DNA of 16,211 nt from an uncultured Clostridia bacterium (GCA_910586575.1 CAJUJQ010000071.1:1-16211); one strand, 5' to 3'. Shown: positions 6,019 to 14,060, numbered from the stretch's first letter. A program made the numbers and translations. Notes: generated from the letters alone by a model not told the origin.

Positions 6019-8724
6019 TTATCCGCGAAGAACTGCATGAAATTCTGTTTCCAGTGCCCCGAGCGCTTTTTGCATGGCCGCGTCACACTCATCATCGGTC
6101 AGTGTGCGGTCGGAAGCGCGCAGGCTCAGCGAGTAGGCAACCGACTTTTTGCCCTCGGGCACCTGGCTGCCCCGGTAAACGTCGAACAGCGTGACATTTT
6201 CCAGAATGCCGCCGACCGCCTTGCGGATGGCAGTTTCCAGCTGCGCGACCGGGAGCGCGTCGTCCACCAGCACCGCGATATCACGCGCCGACGCCGGGAA
6301 CTTGGGCAGCGGCTGGTAAAGCTTCACGGTTTCCATGCTTTCATACAGCGCGTCCAGCGCCAGCTCGGCGGCCAGCACCTCGCCGGACAGCCCGAAGCCC
6401 TTGGCAACTGTCGGGTGGATGGTGCCGAACGTGCCCAGCAGCGTTTCACCCGCGTAAACCTTGGCGCAGCGCCCCGGGTGGTAGGAGGGGTTGCCGGAAT
6501 CGGGCACATAGCTGACGTTTTTCACGTCCAGCCTGCGGCAGAGGGCTTCAATCACGCCTTTGAACGCAAAGAATTCCATGCTGCCATAGCTGCCAAGCGT
6601 CAAAATCCGTTCCTCGTGGGGCAGCTGCTCGGGGTCAACCCTGCCGTCCACAACCACAGGATGGTAAACCGTGCCAATTTCATAGAGCGAAACAGCCGCG
6701 TTGCGGTGCGCGTGGTTGTGCGCCAGGGAATCCAGCACGGACGGCAGCACGGTGGTGCGCATGACCGAAAAATCCTCGCCCAGCGGGTTGCTGATGGTGA
6801 CCGACAGGCGGCGTGGGTCGTCCGCGGGCAGCGCGATGCTGTCATAAATCTTGGGGCTGACGAAAGAGAAGGTCATGGACTGGTCGAAGCCCGCCGACAG
6901 GCAGACCTGTCCTGCGGCGCGTTCCATACGCTGGCGGGGGCTGAGGCCGCCCTGGACGGTTTCGCCCGCGTACAGCCGTGTTGGGATGTTGTTGTAACCG
7001 TAAATGCGTGCCACTTCCTCCGCAAGGTCGCACATCCGGTGGATATCGGTGCGGAACGACGGCACGATCACCTTGTCCCCCTCCACCTTGAAATACAGCC
7101 GTTCCAGGATGGTTTCCTGTTCTTCTGCGGAAAGCGTCAGCCCCAGCAGCGCGTTTATCCGCTCCGGCTCGAAGGGCAGCATTTCCGGCTCTGGCGCGGA
7201 GAAATCCACATCAATCACGCCGTCAAGTACCTCGCCCGCGCCCAGCTGCTCGACCAGCTCACAGGCACGCAGCACGGCGGGCATGGTATTCTTGGGGTCC
7301 AGCCCCTTCTCGAAACGCCCGGAAGCCTCGGTGCGCATACCGAGCGCCTTGGCGGTAACGCGGATGGTCGGGCCATGGAAGCACGCCGACTCAAAGACAA
7401 CCGTGCGGGTCTCGTCCGTGATTTCGGAGTTTGCGCCGCCCATCACGCCCGCGATGGCGACCGGCTTGGAGCCGTCACAGATGGCAAGCATTTCCGGGGT
7501 AATGGCGCGCGACTGGCCGTCCAGCGTCTGGATGGCTTCACCGGGCTTGGGGCGGCGGACAACGATTTCGCCGTCAGTCAGGCAGGCGTAGTCAAAGGCG
7601 TGCATGGGCTGACCGTATTCCAGCATGACATAGTTCGTAATATCAACAATATTGTTAATCGGGCGCACCCCGGCGGCGTGCAGGCGCTGGCGCATCCAGG
7701 CGGGGGAAGGCTCGATTTTGATATTCCTGACCAGCTTGGCGGTATAGCGCGGGCAAAGCGTGGGTTCAAGCACCTCAACCGAGAGCTGGTCCCGGATATC
7801 GCCGCCGCAGCCCTTGACCTGTGGCGCGGGGATGTTCAGCGGGCGGCTGAAAGTAGCCGCCGTCTCGCGGGCAAGGCCGATGACCGACAGGCAGTCCGGG
7901 CGATTGGAGGTGATTTCAAAATCGGCAACCAGCTCATCCAGGCCGAGCACCTTGCGGATGTCGTCGCCGGGCTTCGCGCCCTCCTCATTCAGGATGAAGA
8001 TGCCGTCCTCGATGCAGTGCGGGAATTCGGCTTGCTGCGCGTGCAGATCAGCAGGCGTGCAAACCGTGCCGCGTCCGGTATCGAACGCGATGAAATCGCC
8101 CTCGTGGATATTGGCGCAGCCGGTTTCCGCCGGTTCCTCGCCCTTGCCAAGGTCGAGGGCCAGCCGGTACTGTGAATAACCGGTGGTTTCGACCGAGAGC
8201 ACCCTGGCGGCAAGCACCTTGCCGAAAATCTTGTATCCGGGGTTCAGTTCCTCCGGCAGAGAGGGCTTTTCGCCCTTGAGACAGGTATAATCGTTCAGAA
8301 TTGCGGCAGCCTGAATCACCGCGTACGGCGCGTTATGGGTGTCGAGCGCCAGCTCCTTCAGCGAGCAAAGCATGCCGTTGGACTGCTCCCCGCGCAGCTT
8401 GCCCTTGGTGATTTTCACACCGCCGGGCAGCGTGGATTTGTGCTTGGCAACCGGCACCAGGTCGCCGACATGGACATTCCATGCGCCGGTGCAAATCTGG
8501 GTGGTTTCAGTTCCGATATCCATCTGGCACACCCACATATGGTCGGAATTGGGGTGGCGGGTCATTTCGGTGATGCGCCCGGCAACGACGTTTTCAATCT
8601 CCGCGCCGATGTTGACGACCTCTTCGACTTTGGAGCCGGACATGGTGAGCGCGGCGTCATATTCGCGGGGCGATATGCCTTCGATACTGGTATAATCAGA
8701 CAGCCAGGAAAGCGGCAGTTTCAT
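6019..8724 (-). CDS. pheT: Phenylalanyl-tRNA synthetase beta subunit, with extra OB-like insertion
   Basis: PheT pairs with PheS as an alpha2-beta2 enzyme that charges tRNA-Phe. The domains in order are an N-terminal segment (MKLPLSWLSDY), the EMAP-type tRNA-binding OB fold (about 45-121, with TGAWNVHVGD), the B3/B4 editing region (from about 270, EITSNRPDCLSVIGLARE; NNIVDITNYVMLEYGQPMHAFD at 357-378), B5 (about 515-590), the catalytic-like core (about 600-795), and the C-terminal ferredoxin-like anticodon domain (about 806-900, FPASARDIAVLV). At 901 residues it is roughly 100 longer than typical PheT. The excess is at about residues 126-236, between the end of the OB fold (NGMLCSLKELAL) and the usual CIEDGIFIL continuation; it resembles a second OB fold (see findings). 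The ATG at 8724 has AAGGAGG 10 nt upstream. pheS is 26 bp upstream in the same operon. Confidence 0.97.
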   Translation of the reverse strand: MKLPLSWLSDYTSIEGISPREYDAALTMSGSKVEEVVNIGAEIENVVAGRITEMTRHPNSDHMWVCQMDIGTETTQICTGAWNVHVGDLVPVAKHKSTLPGGVKITKGKLRGEQSNGMLCSLKELALDTHNAPYAVIQAAAILNDYTCLKGEKPSLPEELNPGYKIFGKVLAARVLSVETTGYSQYRLALDLGKGEEPAETGCANIHEGDFIAFDTGRGTVCTPADLHAQQAEFPHCIEDGIFILNEEGAKPGDDIRKVLGLDELVADFEITSNRPDCLSVIGLARETAATFSRPLNIPAPQVKGCGGDIRDQLSVEVLEPTLCPRYTAKLVRNIKIEPSPAWMRQRLHAAGVRPINNIVDITNYVMLEYGQPMHAFDYACLTDGEIVVRRPKPGEAIQTLDGQSRAITPEMLAICDGSKPVAIAGVMGGANSEITDETRTVVFESACFHGPTIRVTAKALGMRTEASGRFEKGLDPKNTMPAVLRACELVEQLGAGEVLDGVIDVDFSAPEPEMLPFEPERINALLGLTLSAEEQETILERLYFKVEGDKVIVPSFRTDIHRMCDLAEEVARIYGYNNIPTRLYAGETVQGGLSPRQRMERAAGQVCLSAGFDQSMTFSFVSPKIYDSIALPADDPRRLSVTISNPLGEDFSVMRTTVLPSVLDSLAHNHAHRNAAVSLYEIGTVYHPVVVDGRVDPEQLPHEERILTLGSYGSMEFFAFKGVIEALCRRLDVKNVSYVPDSGNPSYHPGRCAKVYAGETLLGTFGTIHPTVAKGFGLSGEVLAAELALDALYESMETVKLYQPLPKFPASARDIAVLVDDALPVAQLETAIRKAVGGILENVTLFDVYRGSQVPEGKKSVAYSLSLRASDRTLTDDECDAAMQKALGALETEFHAVLRG

Positions 8725-8750
8725 GATAGTATTTCCTCCTTCTCCTCAAA

Positions 8751-9770
8751 TTAAAACTGTTCCAGGAAACGGACATCATTCTCGTAGAACAGCCGGATGT
8801 CGTCGATTTTGAAACGTCCCATGACGGTGCGTTCCAAACCGACGCCAAAGGCATAGCCGGAGTATTCCTCCGGGTCAATGCCGCACATCTCCAGCACATG
8901 GGGGTGCACCATGCCGCAGCCCAGGATTTCAATCCAGCCCTCGCCCTTGCACAGGCGGCAGCCCTCGCCGTGGCAGCGGTAGCACTGGATATCCATTTCG
9001 GCGGACGGCTCGGTGAAGGGGAAGTGGTGGGGGCGGAAGCGGACAACAGTGTCGTCGCCATACAGGCGCTTGGCGAACAGCTCCAAAATGCCTTTCAGGT
9101 CGCTCATCGCGATGCCCTTATCGACGACCAAGCCCTCGATCTGATGGAACAGCGGCGAGTGGGTCGCGTCGGAAGCGTCCGAACGGTACACGCGGCCGGG
9201 GGCGATGATGCGGATTGGCGGCTTTTTCTTTTCCATCGTGCGCACCTGCATGCCCGAGGTCTGGGTGCGCAGCACAACGTTATCCGAAATATAGAAGGTA
9301 TCCTGTGTATCGCGCGCGGGGTGGTCCTTCGGGATGTTGAGCGCTTCAAAGTTATAGTAATCCAGCTCAACCTCGGGGCCGTCGGCAACCGAGAAGCCCA
9401 GGCCGATAAAGATCTCCTTAATTTCATCCAGCACGAGATCCAGCGGGTGCTGGTGGCCGAGCGCAGTGCCGGTTCCGGGCATGGTTACGTCGAGGGTTTC
9501 CGCCTTGAGCTTGGCTTCCAACGCAAGGGCGGAGAGCTTTTCACGCTGCTCATCAAGCGCCTGCTCGACGGCGGCGCGGACATCGTTGACCAGCTGGCCG
9601 ATGACCGGGCGCTCCTCCGGGGAGAGGTCGCGCATCCCTTTCAAAAGGGCGGTCAGTTCGCCTTTCTTGCCGAGGAATTTGACGCGCGCGGCGTCCAGGT
9701 CGCGGGCGTTCGCGGCGGCGGATAGCTCTTTTTTTGCGTTCTCAAGAATCGCTTCGAGCTGCTGTTTCAT
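8751..9770 (-). CDS. pheS: Phenylalanyl-tRNA synthetase alpha subunit
   Basis: This 339-residue catalytic alpha subunit has an N-terminal coiled-coil region (about 1-90), then a class II synthetase core: motif 1 around GHQHPLDLVLDEIKEIF (105-121), motif 2 around GRVYRSDASDATHSPLFHQIEG (192-213), and motif 3 around YAFGVGLERTVM (306-317). A CYRCHGEGCRLC segment (C263, C266, C271, C274) replaces the shorter loop of some relatives. It is common in Bacillota PheS and may bind zinc. Length is normal. The ATG at 9770 has AAGGAG 9 nt upstream. It is the first gene of pheS-pheT and is controlled by the T-box leader directly upstream. Confidence 0.97.
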   Translation of the reverse strand: MKQQLEAILENAKKELSAAANARDLDAARVKFLGKKGELTALLKGMRDLSPEERPVIGQLVNDVRAAVEQALDEQREKLSALALEAKLKAETLDVTMPGTGTALGHQHPLDLVLDEIKEIFIGLGFSVADGPEVELDYYNFEALNIPKDHPARDTQDTFYISDNVVLRTQTSGMQVRTMEKKKPPIRIIAPGRVYRSDASDATHSPLFHQIEGLVVDKGIAMSDLKGILELFAKRLYGDDTVVRFRPHHFPFTEPSAEMDIQCYRCHGEGCRLCKGEGWIEILGCGMVHPHVLEMCGIDPEEYSGYAFGVGLERTVMGRFKIDDIRLFYENDVRFLEQF

Positions 9771-9812
9771 TCGTACACACTCCTTAGGTTTTATGAGTAT
9801 TTTTGCAGGACG

Positions 9813-9844
9813 AAAAGCCTTCGTCCCGGTTTAGGACGAAGGCT
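9813..9844 (-). terminator. Terminator hairpin of the pheS T-box
   Basis: AGCCTTCGTCC (9834-9844 read on minus) pairs perfectly with GGACGAAGGCT (9816-9826 read on minus) around a 7-nt loop and is followed by TTTT. The T-box sequence just upstream would form the competing antiterminator. Confidence 0.85.
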
Positions 9845-10068
9845 GTAAAAAAACATCCGTGGTACCACCTAAATTCGCGGCGTCTGCCGCGCACTTCTCT
9901 TGCCCGGTAACGGGGGCGAAACGGGGCGGCTTACTGCGCTTTCGGCGGCCCTGCTCACAGGGGAACTTCGCTGAGGCTCCGTTGGGGCGGCTTGCAGCCG
10001 GTGGCCGCCATTCTCTGGACAAGGGAGGGACTCAGGTACTTTCCCTGATCATCGCATTTTCAGTATTT
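9813..10068 (-). promoter_or_regulatory. T-box leader of the pheST operon
   Basis: On the minus strand the T-box sequence AGGTGGTACCACGG lies at 9857-9870, followed by a terminator hairpin and then pheS 43 bp later. Upstream are the GC-rich stem I region and the terminator/antiterminator switch expected of a T-box that senses uncharged tRNA. A plausible Phe specifier codon UUC is at 9963-9965 on the strand of transcription. It is not followed by the purine usually seen, so this position is tentative. The class is certain; the 5' end is set from the promoter. Confidence 0.9.
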
Positions 10069-10074
10069 GAGAAT

Positions 10075-10103
10075 AATATAGCATATTTTTCTGGTGATTG
10101 CAA
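10075..10103 (-). promoter_or_regulatory. Promoter of the pheST T-box transcript
   Basis: On the minus strand TTGCAA (10098-10103) and TATATT (10075-10080) have the ideal 17-bp spacing and lie just before the T-box leader. Transcription should start near 10068. Confidence 0.7.
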
Positions 10104-10349
10104 GTGGTTTTTTCGGGGGATTCCACGTGTGCCGCGTTACGGCGCTTCGTCATGGCGCTTTTCTTGCTGAGCAGGTAAAGCACACACAATTCCGTGATTG
10201 TGCGTTTCGGGTTTTCTGCCAGTGCGGCGGCGGAGCCGCTTTTGGGAATAATCTTCTGCATTCCGCGCTACCGGGTTCCTCATTTCCCGATAGTTCTGGA
10301 TAAAATAACTACACCATAAATTGTCCACATCATCCGGAATTGTCAGTAA

Positions 10350-10418
10350 GGAGCTGTAAATCAATAAATTGAGACAAGCGCGACGCAGATTCTTTCGCCA
10401 GACAAGGTGCGTTTCCGC
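10350..10418 (+). repeat. Partial copy of the dispersed repeat also at 14106
   Basis: Sixty-nine bases match 14106-14175 in the same orientation with about seven substitutions and one single-base indel. As at the other copy, it begins right after TAA (10347-10349). The terminal sequence is GGAGCTGT instead of GGAACTGT. Similarity stops after GTTTCCGC; no matching right end was found downstream, so this copy appears truncated or belongs to a different subfamily. Confidence 0.75.
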
Positions 10419-10508
10419 TTTGGGCAAGGATTCTTGTGGCTGATGAAATGCTTCGTTGTTTTCCGGTATGTCGGGCGGCAAAGCCGGCGCGTTGGGAACG
10501 CGCTGGTA

Positions 10509-10532
10509 CTGCTGTCCACAGCAGCGTTTTTT
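10509..10532 (+). terminator. Orphan terminator-like hairpin
   Basis: CTGCTGT and ACAGCAG form a tight stem (10509-10515 with 10518-10524) followed two bases later by six T's (10527-10532). No plus-strand gene precedes it, so it may end an unrecognised small RNA or be left over from a repeat element. Confidence 0.45.
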
Positions 10533-10710
10533 AGTAAATAAGCGTTGGCATTCTGTATAGAAAGGTGACCAGAGCCATGATAAAATATTGAGTAAAAGAT
10601 AAGGCGTAAGGGGGTTCTGAATAGATCAGACAAGAATCATTGGCTCAATGGTGTATCTTGAGTGATACCTTATAAAATTCATTTTCCGCCACTAATTCCC
10701 ACCATGAGCT

Positions 10711-10739
10711 ATTATAGTACAATCTGCATGTTTTGTCCA
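10711..10739 (-). promoter_or_regulatory. Candidate leftward promoter with no clear gene
   Basis: TGGACA (10734-10739 read on minus) and a perfect TATAAT (10711-10716 read on minus) are 17 bp apart. It would drive transcription into the gene-free repeat region. The hexamers are good, but no downstream gene supports it. Confidence 0.35.
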
Positions 10740-10831
10740 TACTGCTTGCTTTGCCTTGGGAGTGCCTTTTATCAGGGATTGCGAAAAATGACGAATTCCA
10801 GCCCCTCATTTTGTGAAGAATCGGGGTAGCG

Positions 10832-10847
10832 CCACAATATCTGGTGT
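10832..10847 (+). promoter_or_regulatory. Probable NrdR box upstream of nrdD
   Basis: CCACAATATCTGGTGT agrees at 13 of 16 positions with a typical NrdR-box form (ACACAATATATTGTGT). It ends three bases before the -10 hexamer, so a bound NrdR repressor would block polymerase. A weaker second site (about 9 of 16) lies 31 bp upstream at 10801-10816, the spacing usual for paired NrdR boxes. The family role (repression of ribonucleotide reductase genes) is established; the site here is inferred from sequence. Confidence 0.6.
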
Positions 10848-10855
10848 GGTATAAT
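10847..10855 (+). promoter_or_regulatory. Extended -10 promoter of nrdD-nrdG-dut
   Basis: A perfect TATAAT (10850-10855) is preceded by TGG, giving an extended -10 element. The -35 region (around 10827) is poor, as extended -10 promoters tolerate. The start codon follows 32 bp later. Confidence 0.65.
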
Positions 10856-10887
10856 AGAATTATCCCAAAGAGAAGGAATGAGGGGCT

Positions 10888-13008
10888 ATGATTTATGTCG
10901 TGAAAAAAGACCAGACCCGGGAAGCCTTTAACGTACAGAAGGTGGTCGCGGCAGTTAATAAGTCGGCCAACCGAGTGCTGTATACCTTTACCGCCGATGA
11001 AACCCGGCGAATTTGTGAATATGTCGAGAACTATGTCCGGAAAATGAACGTCCTGGAAGTGCAGATTTGGCAGATGCACAATATTGTGGAAGCCGCGCTG
11101 GAATCCGTCCGGCCAGAGGTCGCAAAAAGCTACCGCGACTACCGCAATTATAAGCAGGATTTTGTCGGGATGCTGGACAGCGTCTATCAGAAAAGCCAGT
11201 CGATTATGTACATCGGCGACAAGGAAAATTCCAATACCGATTCCGCGTTGGTTTCGACCAAGCGCAGCCTGATTTTTAACCAGCTGAATAAAGAGCTGTA
11301 CCAGAAATTTTTCATGAATACCGAGGAGCTGCAAGCCTGCCGGGACGGCTATATTTATGTGCATGATATGTCAGCGCGGCGCGATACCATGAATTGCTGC
11401 CTGTTCGATGTGGAGAACGTGCTCAAAGGCGGCTTTGAAATGGGCAACCTTTGGTATAACGAGCCGAAAACGCTCAATGTTGCCTTTGACGTGATTGGTG
11501 ATATTGTGCTTTCGGCGGCAAGCCAGCAGTACGGCGGCTTTACCGTGCCGAGCGTTGATTTGCTGCTCGAGCCTTACGCGCAGCGCAGCTACGATTTGTT
11601 TATGGTGAAGTACCGGCGGCTCGGCTTGCCTGAGGATGACTGCGAACGGGAAACGATGGCGGATTTACTCAATGATTTTGAGCAGGGCTTCCAGGGATGG
11701 GAATACAAATTTAATACGGTTGCCTCCAGCCGGGGCGATTACCCGTTTATTACGATGACTATTGGCACGGGTACGGGGCGTTTCGCGAAGCTGGCTTCGA
11801 TTACCATGCTAAACGTCCGACGGCGGGGGCAGGGCAAAAAAGGGCAGAAAAAGCCGACCCTTTTCCCGAAAATCGTCTTTCTTTATGATGAGGCGTTACA
11901 TGGGCCGGGCGCGCCGCTTGAGGATGTTTTCGAGGCGGGAATCCTGTGTTCCTCCAAGGCAATGTACCCTGACTGGCTCAGCCTGACAGGAGAGGGCTAT
12001 GTCCCCTCTATCTATCAAAAATACAGGCAAATTATCAGCCCGATGGGGTGCCGTGCGTTTCTGTCGCCGTGGTATGAGCGGGGTGGCATGAAGCCAGCAG
12101 ACGACGATGATAAACCGGTCTTTATCGGACGGTTTAATATTGGCGCGGTGTCGCTGCATTTGCCGATGATTTACGCGCGCGCAATGCAGGAAAACCGCCC
12201 GTTTTACGAGGTGCTGGACTATTATCTGGAACTCATCCGCAAGCTGCATCTGCGTACCTATGCTTATTTGGGAGAGATGCGCGCCTCGACCAACCCGCTT
12301 GCTTATTGCGAGGGCGGCTTTTATGGCGGGTATCTCAAGCTGTCGGATAAAATTAAGCCGCTGCTGAAAAGCGCAACCGCTTCCTTTGGCATTACCGCGC
12401 TGAATGAGCTGCAAATGCTCCATAATGGAAAATCGCTGGTACAGGACGGTGAATTCGCGCTGGACACTATGCGGCACATTAACCGCAAAATCCAGGAATT
12501 CAAAGAGGCGGATGGGCGGCTTTATGCCATTTATGGTACGCCTGCCGAAAGCCTGTGTGGTTTACAAGTGCAGCAGTTCCGCAAAAAGTACGGCGTAATC
12601 GAAGGTGTCAGCGACCGCACCTATGTTTCCAACAGCTTCCACTGTCACGTGGCGGAGGATATCACGCCGATTGAAAAGCAGGATTTGGAAAAGCGCTTCT
12701 GGGATTTGTTCAACGGCGGGAAAATCCAGTATGTCAAGTATCCGATTGATTACAATTTGGAAGCAATCCGCACACTGGTGCGCCGTGCTATGCGGATGGG
12801 CTTTTACGAGGGTGTCAACCTTTCTTTGGCCTACTGCGACGACTGCGGCCATGAGGAGCTGTCCATGGATGTTTGCCCCAAGTGCGGCAGCCGCAATCTG
12901 ACTAAAATCGAGCGGATGAACGGCTATCTGTCTTACTCGCGCGTCAAGGGGGATACCCGCCTGAATGACGCCAAAATGGACGAGATTGCCGAACGGAAAA
13001 GCATGTGA
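10888..13008 (+). CDS. nrdD: Anaerobic (class III) ribonucleoside-triphosphate reductase
   Basis: This 706-residue enzyme reduces ribonucleoside triphosphates to deoxyribonucleotides using a glycyl radical, and works only without oxygen. Residues about 3-90 form an ATP-cone for allosteric control. The barrel carries NCCLFD (C170/C171) and the PMGCRAFLSPW loop with the likely thiyl-radical cysteine C388. A zinc site is formed by C650, C653, C663 and C666. The C-terminal glycyl-radical loop is NGYLSYSR with the radical on G679, followed by RLNDAKMDEIAERKSM in place of the more common RFNxGK tail. Length is normal. A GA-rich ribosome site (GAAGGAATGAGGGG) precedes the ATG. It is first in an operon with its activase nrdG (10-bp gap) and dut. 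Confidence 0.96.
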   Translation: MIYVVKKDQTREAFNVQKVVAAVNKSANRVLYTFTADETRRICEYVENYVRKMNVLEVQIWQMHNIVEAALESVRPEVAKSYRDYRNYKQDFVGMLDSVYQKSQSIMYIGDKENSNTDSALVSTKRSLIFNQLNKELYQKFFMNTEELQACRDGYIYVHDMSARRDTMNCCLFDVENVLKGGFEMGNLWYNEPKTLNVAFDVIGDIVLSAASQQYGGFTVPSVDLLLEPYAQRSYDLFMVKYRRLGLPEDDCERETMADLLNDFEQGFQGWEYKFNTVASSRGDYPFITMTIGTGTGRFAKLASITMLNVRRRGQGKKGQKKPTLFPKIVFLYDEALHGPGAPLEDVFEAGILCSSKAMYPDWLSLTGEGYVPSIYQKYRQIISPMGCRAFLSPWYERGGMKPADDDDKPVFIGRFNIGAVSLHLPMIYARAMQENRPFYEVLDYYLELIRKLHLRTYAYLGEMRASTNPLAYCEGGFYGGYLKLSDKIKPLLKSATASFGITALNELQMLHNGKSLVQDGEFALDTMRHINRKIQEFKEADGRLYAIYGTPAESLCGLQVQQFRKKYGVIEGVSDRTYVSNSFHCHVAEDITPIEKQDLEKRFWDLFNGGKIQYVKYPIDYNLEAIRTLVRRAMRMGFYEGVNLSLAYCDDCGHEELSMDVCPKCGSRNLTKIERMNGYLSYSRVKGDTRLNDAKMDEIAERKSM

Positions 13009-13018
13009 CGGGGAAAAG

Positions 13019-13525
13019 ATGCGGTATCATAATATTACAAAGGATGACATGCTCAACGGGGACGGGCTGCGGGTGGTGCTCTGGGTGGCAGGGTGCGGAC
13101 ATGCCTGCCCGGGCTGCCATAACCCGATTACCTGGGATCCGGCGGGCGGGCTGCCGTTTGACGAGGCAGCGAAGGAGGAGCTTTTCCGAGAGCTGCAAAA
13201 GGATTATGTTTCGGGTGTGACTTTTTCGGGCGGCGACCCGCTTTTCCCGGCGAATCGGGAGAAGGTCGGCGCGCTTGCGTCGGAAATCCGCGAACGGTTC
13301 CCGGATAAAACAATTTGGCTGTATACCGGCTATAAATGGGAAGAAGTGCGGAAGCTCCCGGCGGTGCTGCTGTCTGATGTGGTTGTGGACGGGCGCTTCG
13401 TGGAGGCGATTGCCGACCCGCTGCTGTTGTGGCGCGGGAGCGAAAACCAGCGGGTGATTGACGTGCAAAAAACGCGCGGGCTGGGGCAGATTGTGCTGTA
13501 TCCAGAGCCGCGCTATGACTGCTAA
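13019..13525 (+). CDS. nrdG: Anaerobic ribonucleotide reductase activase (radical SAM)
   Basis: This 168-residue radical SAM enzyme installs the glycyl radical on NrdD using S-adenosylmethionine and a 4Fe-4S cluster. The cluster motif is C26-x3-C30-x2-C33 (CGHACPGC), and the SAM-binding GGDP motif follows in FSGGDPL. The NITKDDMLNGDGLRVVLWVAGC opening is characteristic of NrdG. I start at 13019 because GGGGAAAAG stands directly upstream and the conserved fold begins here; the frame extends back into nrdD to 12965 without support. It lies 10 bp after nrdD and 22 bp before dut. Confidence 0.95.
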   Translation: MRYHNITKDDMLNGDGLRVVLWVAGCGHACPGCHNPITWDPAGGLPFDEAAKEELFRELQKDYVSGVTFSGGDPLFPANREKVGALASEIRERFPDKTIWLYTGYKWEEVRKLPAVLLSDVVVDGRFVEAIADPLLLWRGSENQRVIDVQKTRGLGQIVLYPEPRYDC

Positions 13526-13547
13526 TTATGATAAGGGGTGGTTCCGA

Positions 13548-14060
13548 ATGGAAATGGCTGCCAGGTTTGAACAGGTGAGCGAACACCAGTTTTTGAACGA
13601 TTGGACAAAGGCGATGGGCGGAGACGGGCAGGCTGCAAAGGCGGTTTATGCATCACTCCGGATCCCGGAGCGTGCAACAGCTGGCTCGGCGGGCTATGAT
13701 TTTTTTGCCCCGGTGGATTTTACGCTGCTGCCCGGCTGCTCGGTACGGCTGCCGACTGGCATCCGGGTGAAAATCAGGGAGGGCTGGCTGCTGGCGATTT
13801 TTCCGCGTTCCGGGCTGGGGTTCAAGTACCGTTTGCAACTGGATAATACGGTTGGCATTGTGGACAGCGATTATTATGGCGCGGACAATGAAGGGCATAT
13901 CCAGATCCAAATGACCAACTGCAATCCCGACAAGCCGCTTTCAGTGAAGGCGGGGGAGGGATTTGCGCAGGGGATTTTCCTGCCGTTTGGATTAGCGGAA
14001 GGCGACGCGGCGGACGGCATGCGGCACGGCGGCTTCGGGAGCACAACCCCGAGGGAATAA
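13548..14060 (+). CDS. dut: dUTP diphosphatase (trimeric dUTPase)
   Basis: This 170-residue enzyme hydrolyses dUTP to dUMP and pyrophosphate, keeping uracil out of DNA and supplying dUMP for thymidylate. All five dUTPase motifs are visible: AGSAGYDF (45-52), PRSGLGFK (86-93), GIVDSDYYG with the catalytic Asp at D106 (103-111), GEGFAQGIFLPF (136-147) and the flexible C-terminal RHGGFGSTTPRE (159-170). Motif 3 has the longer DNEGH variant. The first 35 residues are an extension before the core fold. The ATG at 13548 has AGGGGTGG about 8 nt upstream. Being third in the nrdD operon fits, because a class III reductase makes dUTP directly from UTP. Confidence 0.93.
   Translation: MEMAARFEQVSEHQFLNDWTKAMGGDGQAAKAVYASLRIPERATAGSAGYDFFAPVDFTLLPGCSVRLPTGIRVKIREGWLLAIFPRSGLGFKYRLQLDNTVGIVDSDYYGADNEGHIQIQMTNCNPDKPLSVKAGEGFAQGIFLPFGLAEGDAADGMRHGGFGSTTPRE

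Larger units (their letters stand above)
10104..10799. other. Gene-free stretch between pheST and nrdD
   Basis: About 700 bp without a credible gene. Frames on the minus strand (10049-10261, 10137-10481, 10361-10633) are open, but they have no ribosome sites and read through repeat-like DNA; one crosses the pheS promoter. Contents seen are: a 69-bp repeat shared with 14106 (listed separately), a 7-bp hairpin with 3-nt loop (10487-10493 with 10497-10503), a T-tailed hairpin at 10509, and AT-rich DNA from 10530 onward with a possible leftward promoter. It probably holds remnants of non-coding mobile or dispersed repeats. Confidence 0.45.

Noticed and set aside
6037..8175. A 712-codon open frame antisense to pheT (and similar long antisense frames over pheS at 8898-9725 and glyA at 15127-16194).
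   Set aside because: The opposite strands encode unmistakable synthetase and glyA proteins. The antisense translations have no recognisable domain and arise from GC-biased codon use.
10240..10290. Weak reverse-strand resemblance to the right half of the foldback element.
   Set aside because: Only short scattered blocks match, with gaps; not enough to call a third copy.
10645..10740. A 31-codon minus-strand ORF starting MDKTCRLYYNSSWW.
   Set aside because: Its composition looks protein-like, but its ATG overlaps the -35 of the candidate promoter there and there is no good ribosome site; too short to support as a gene.
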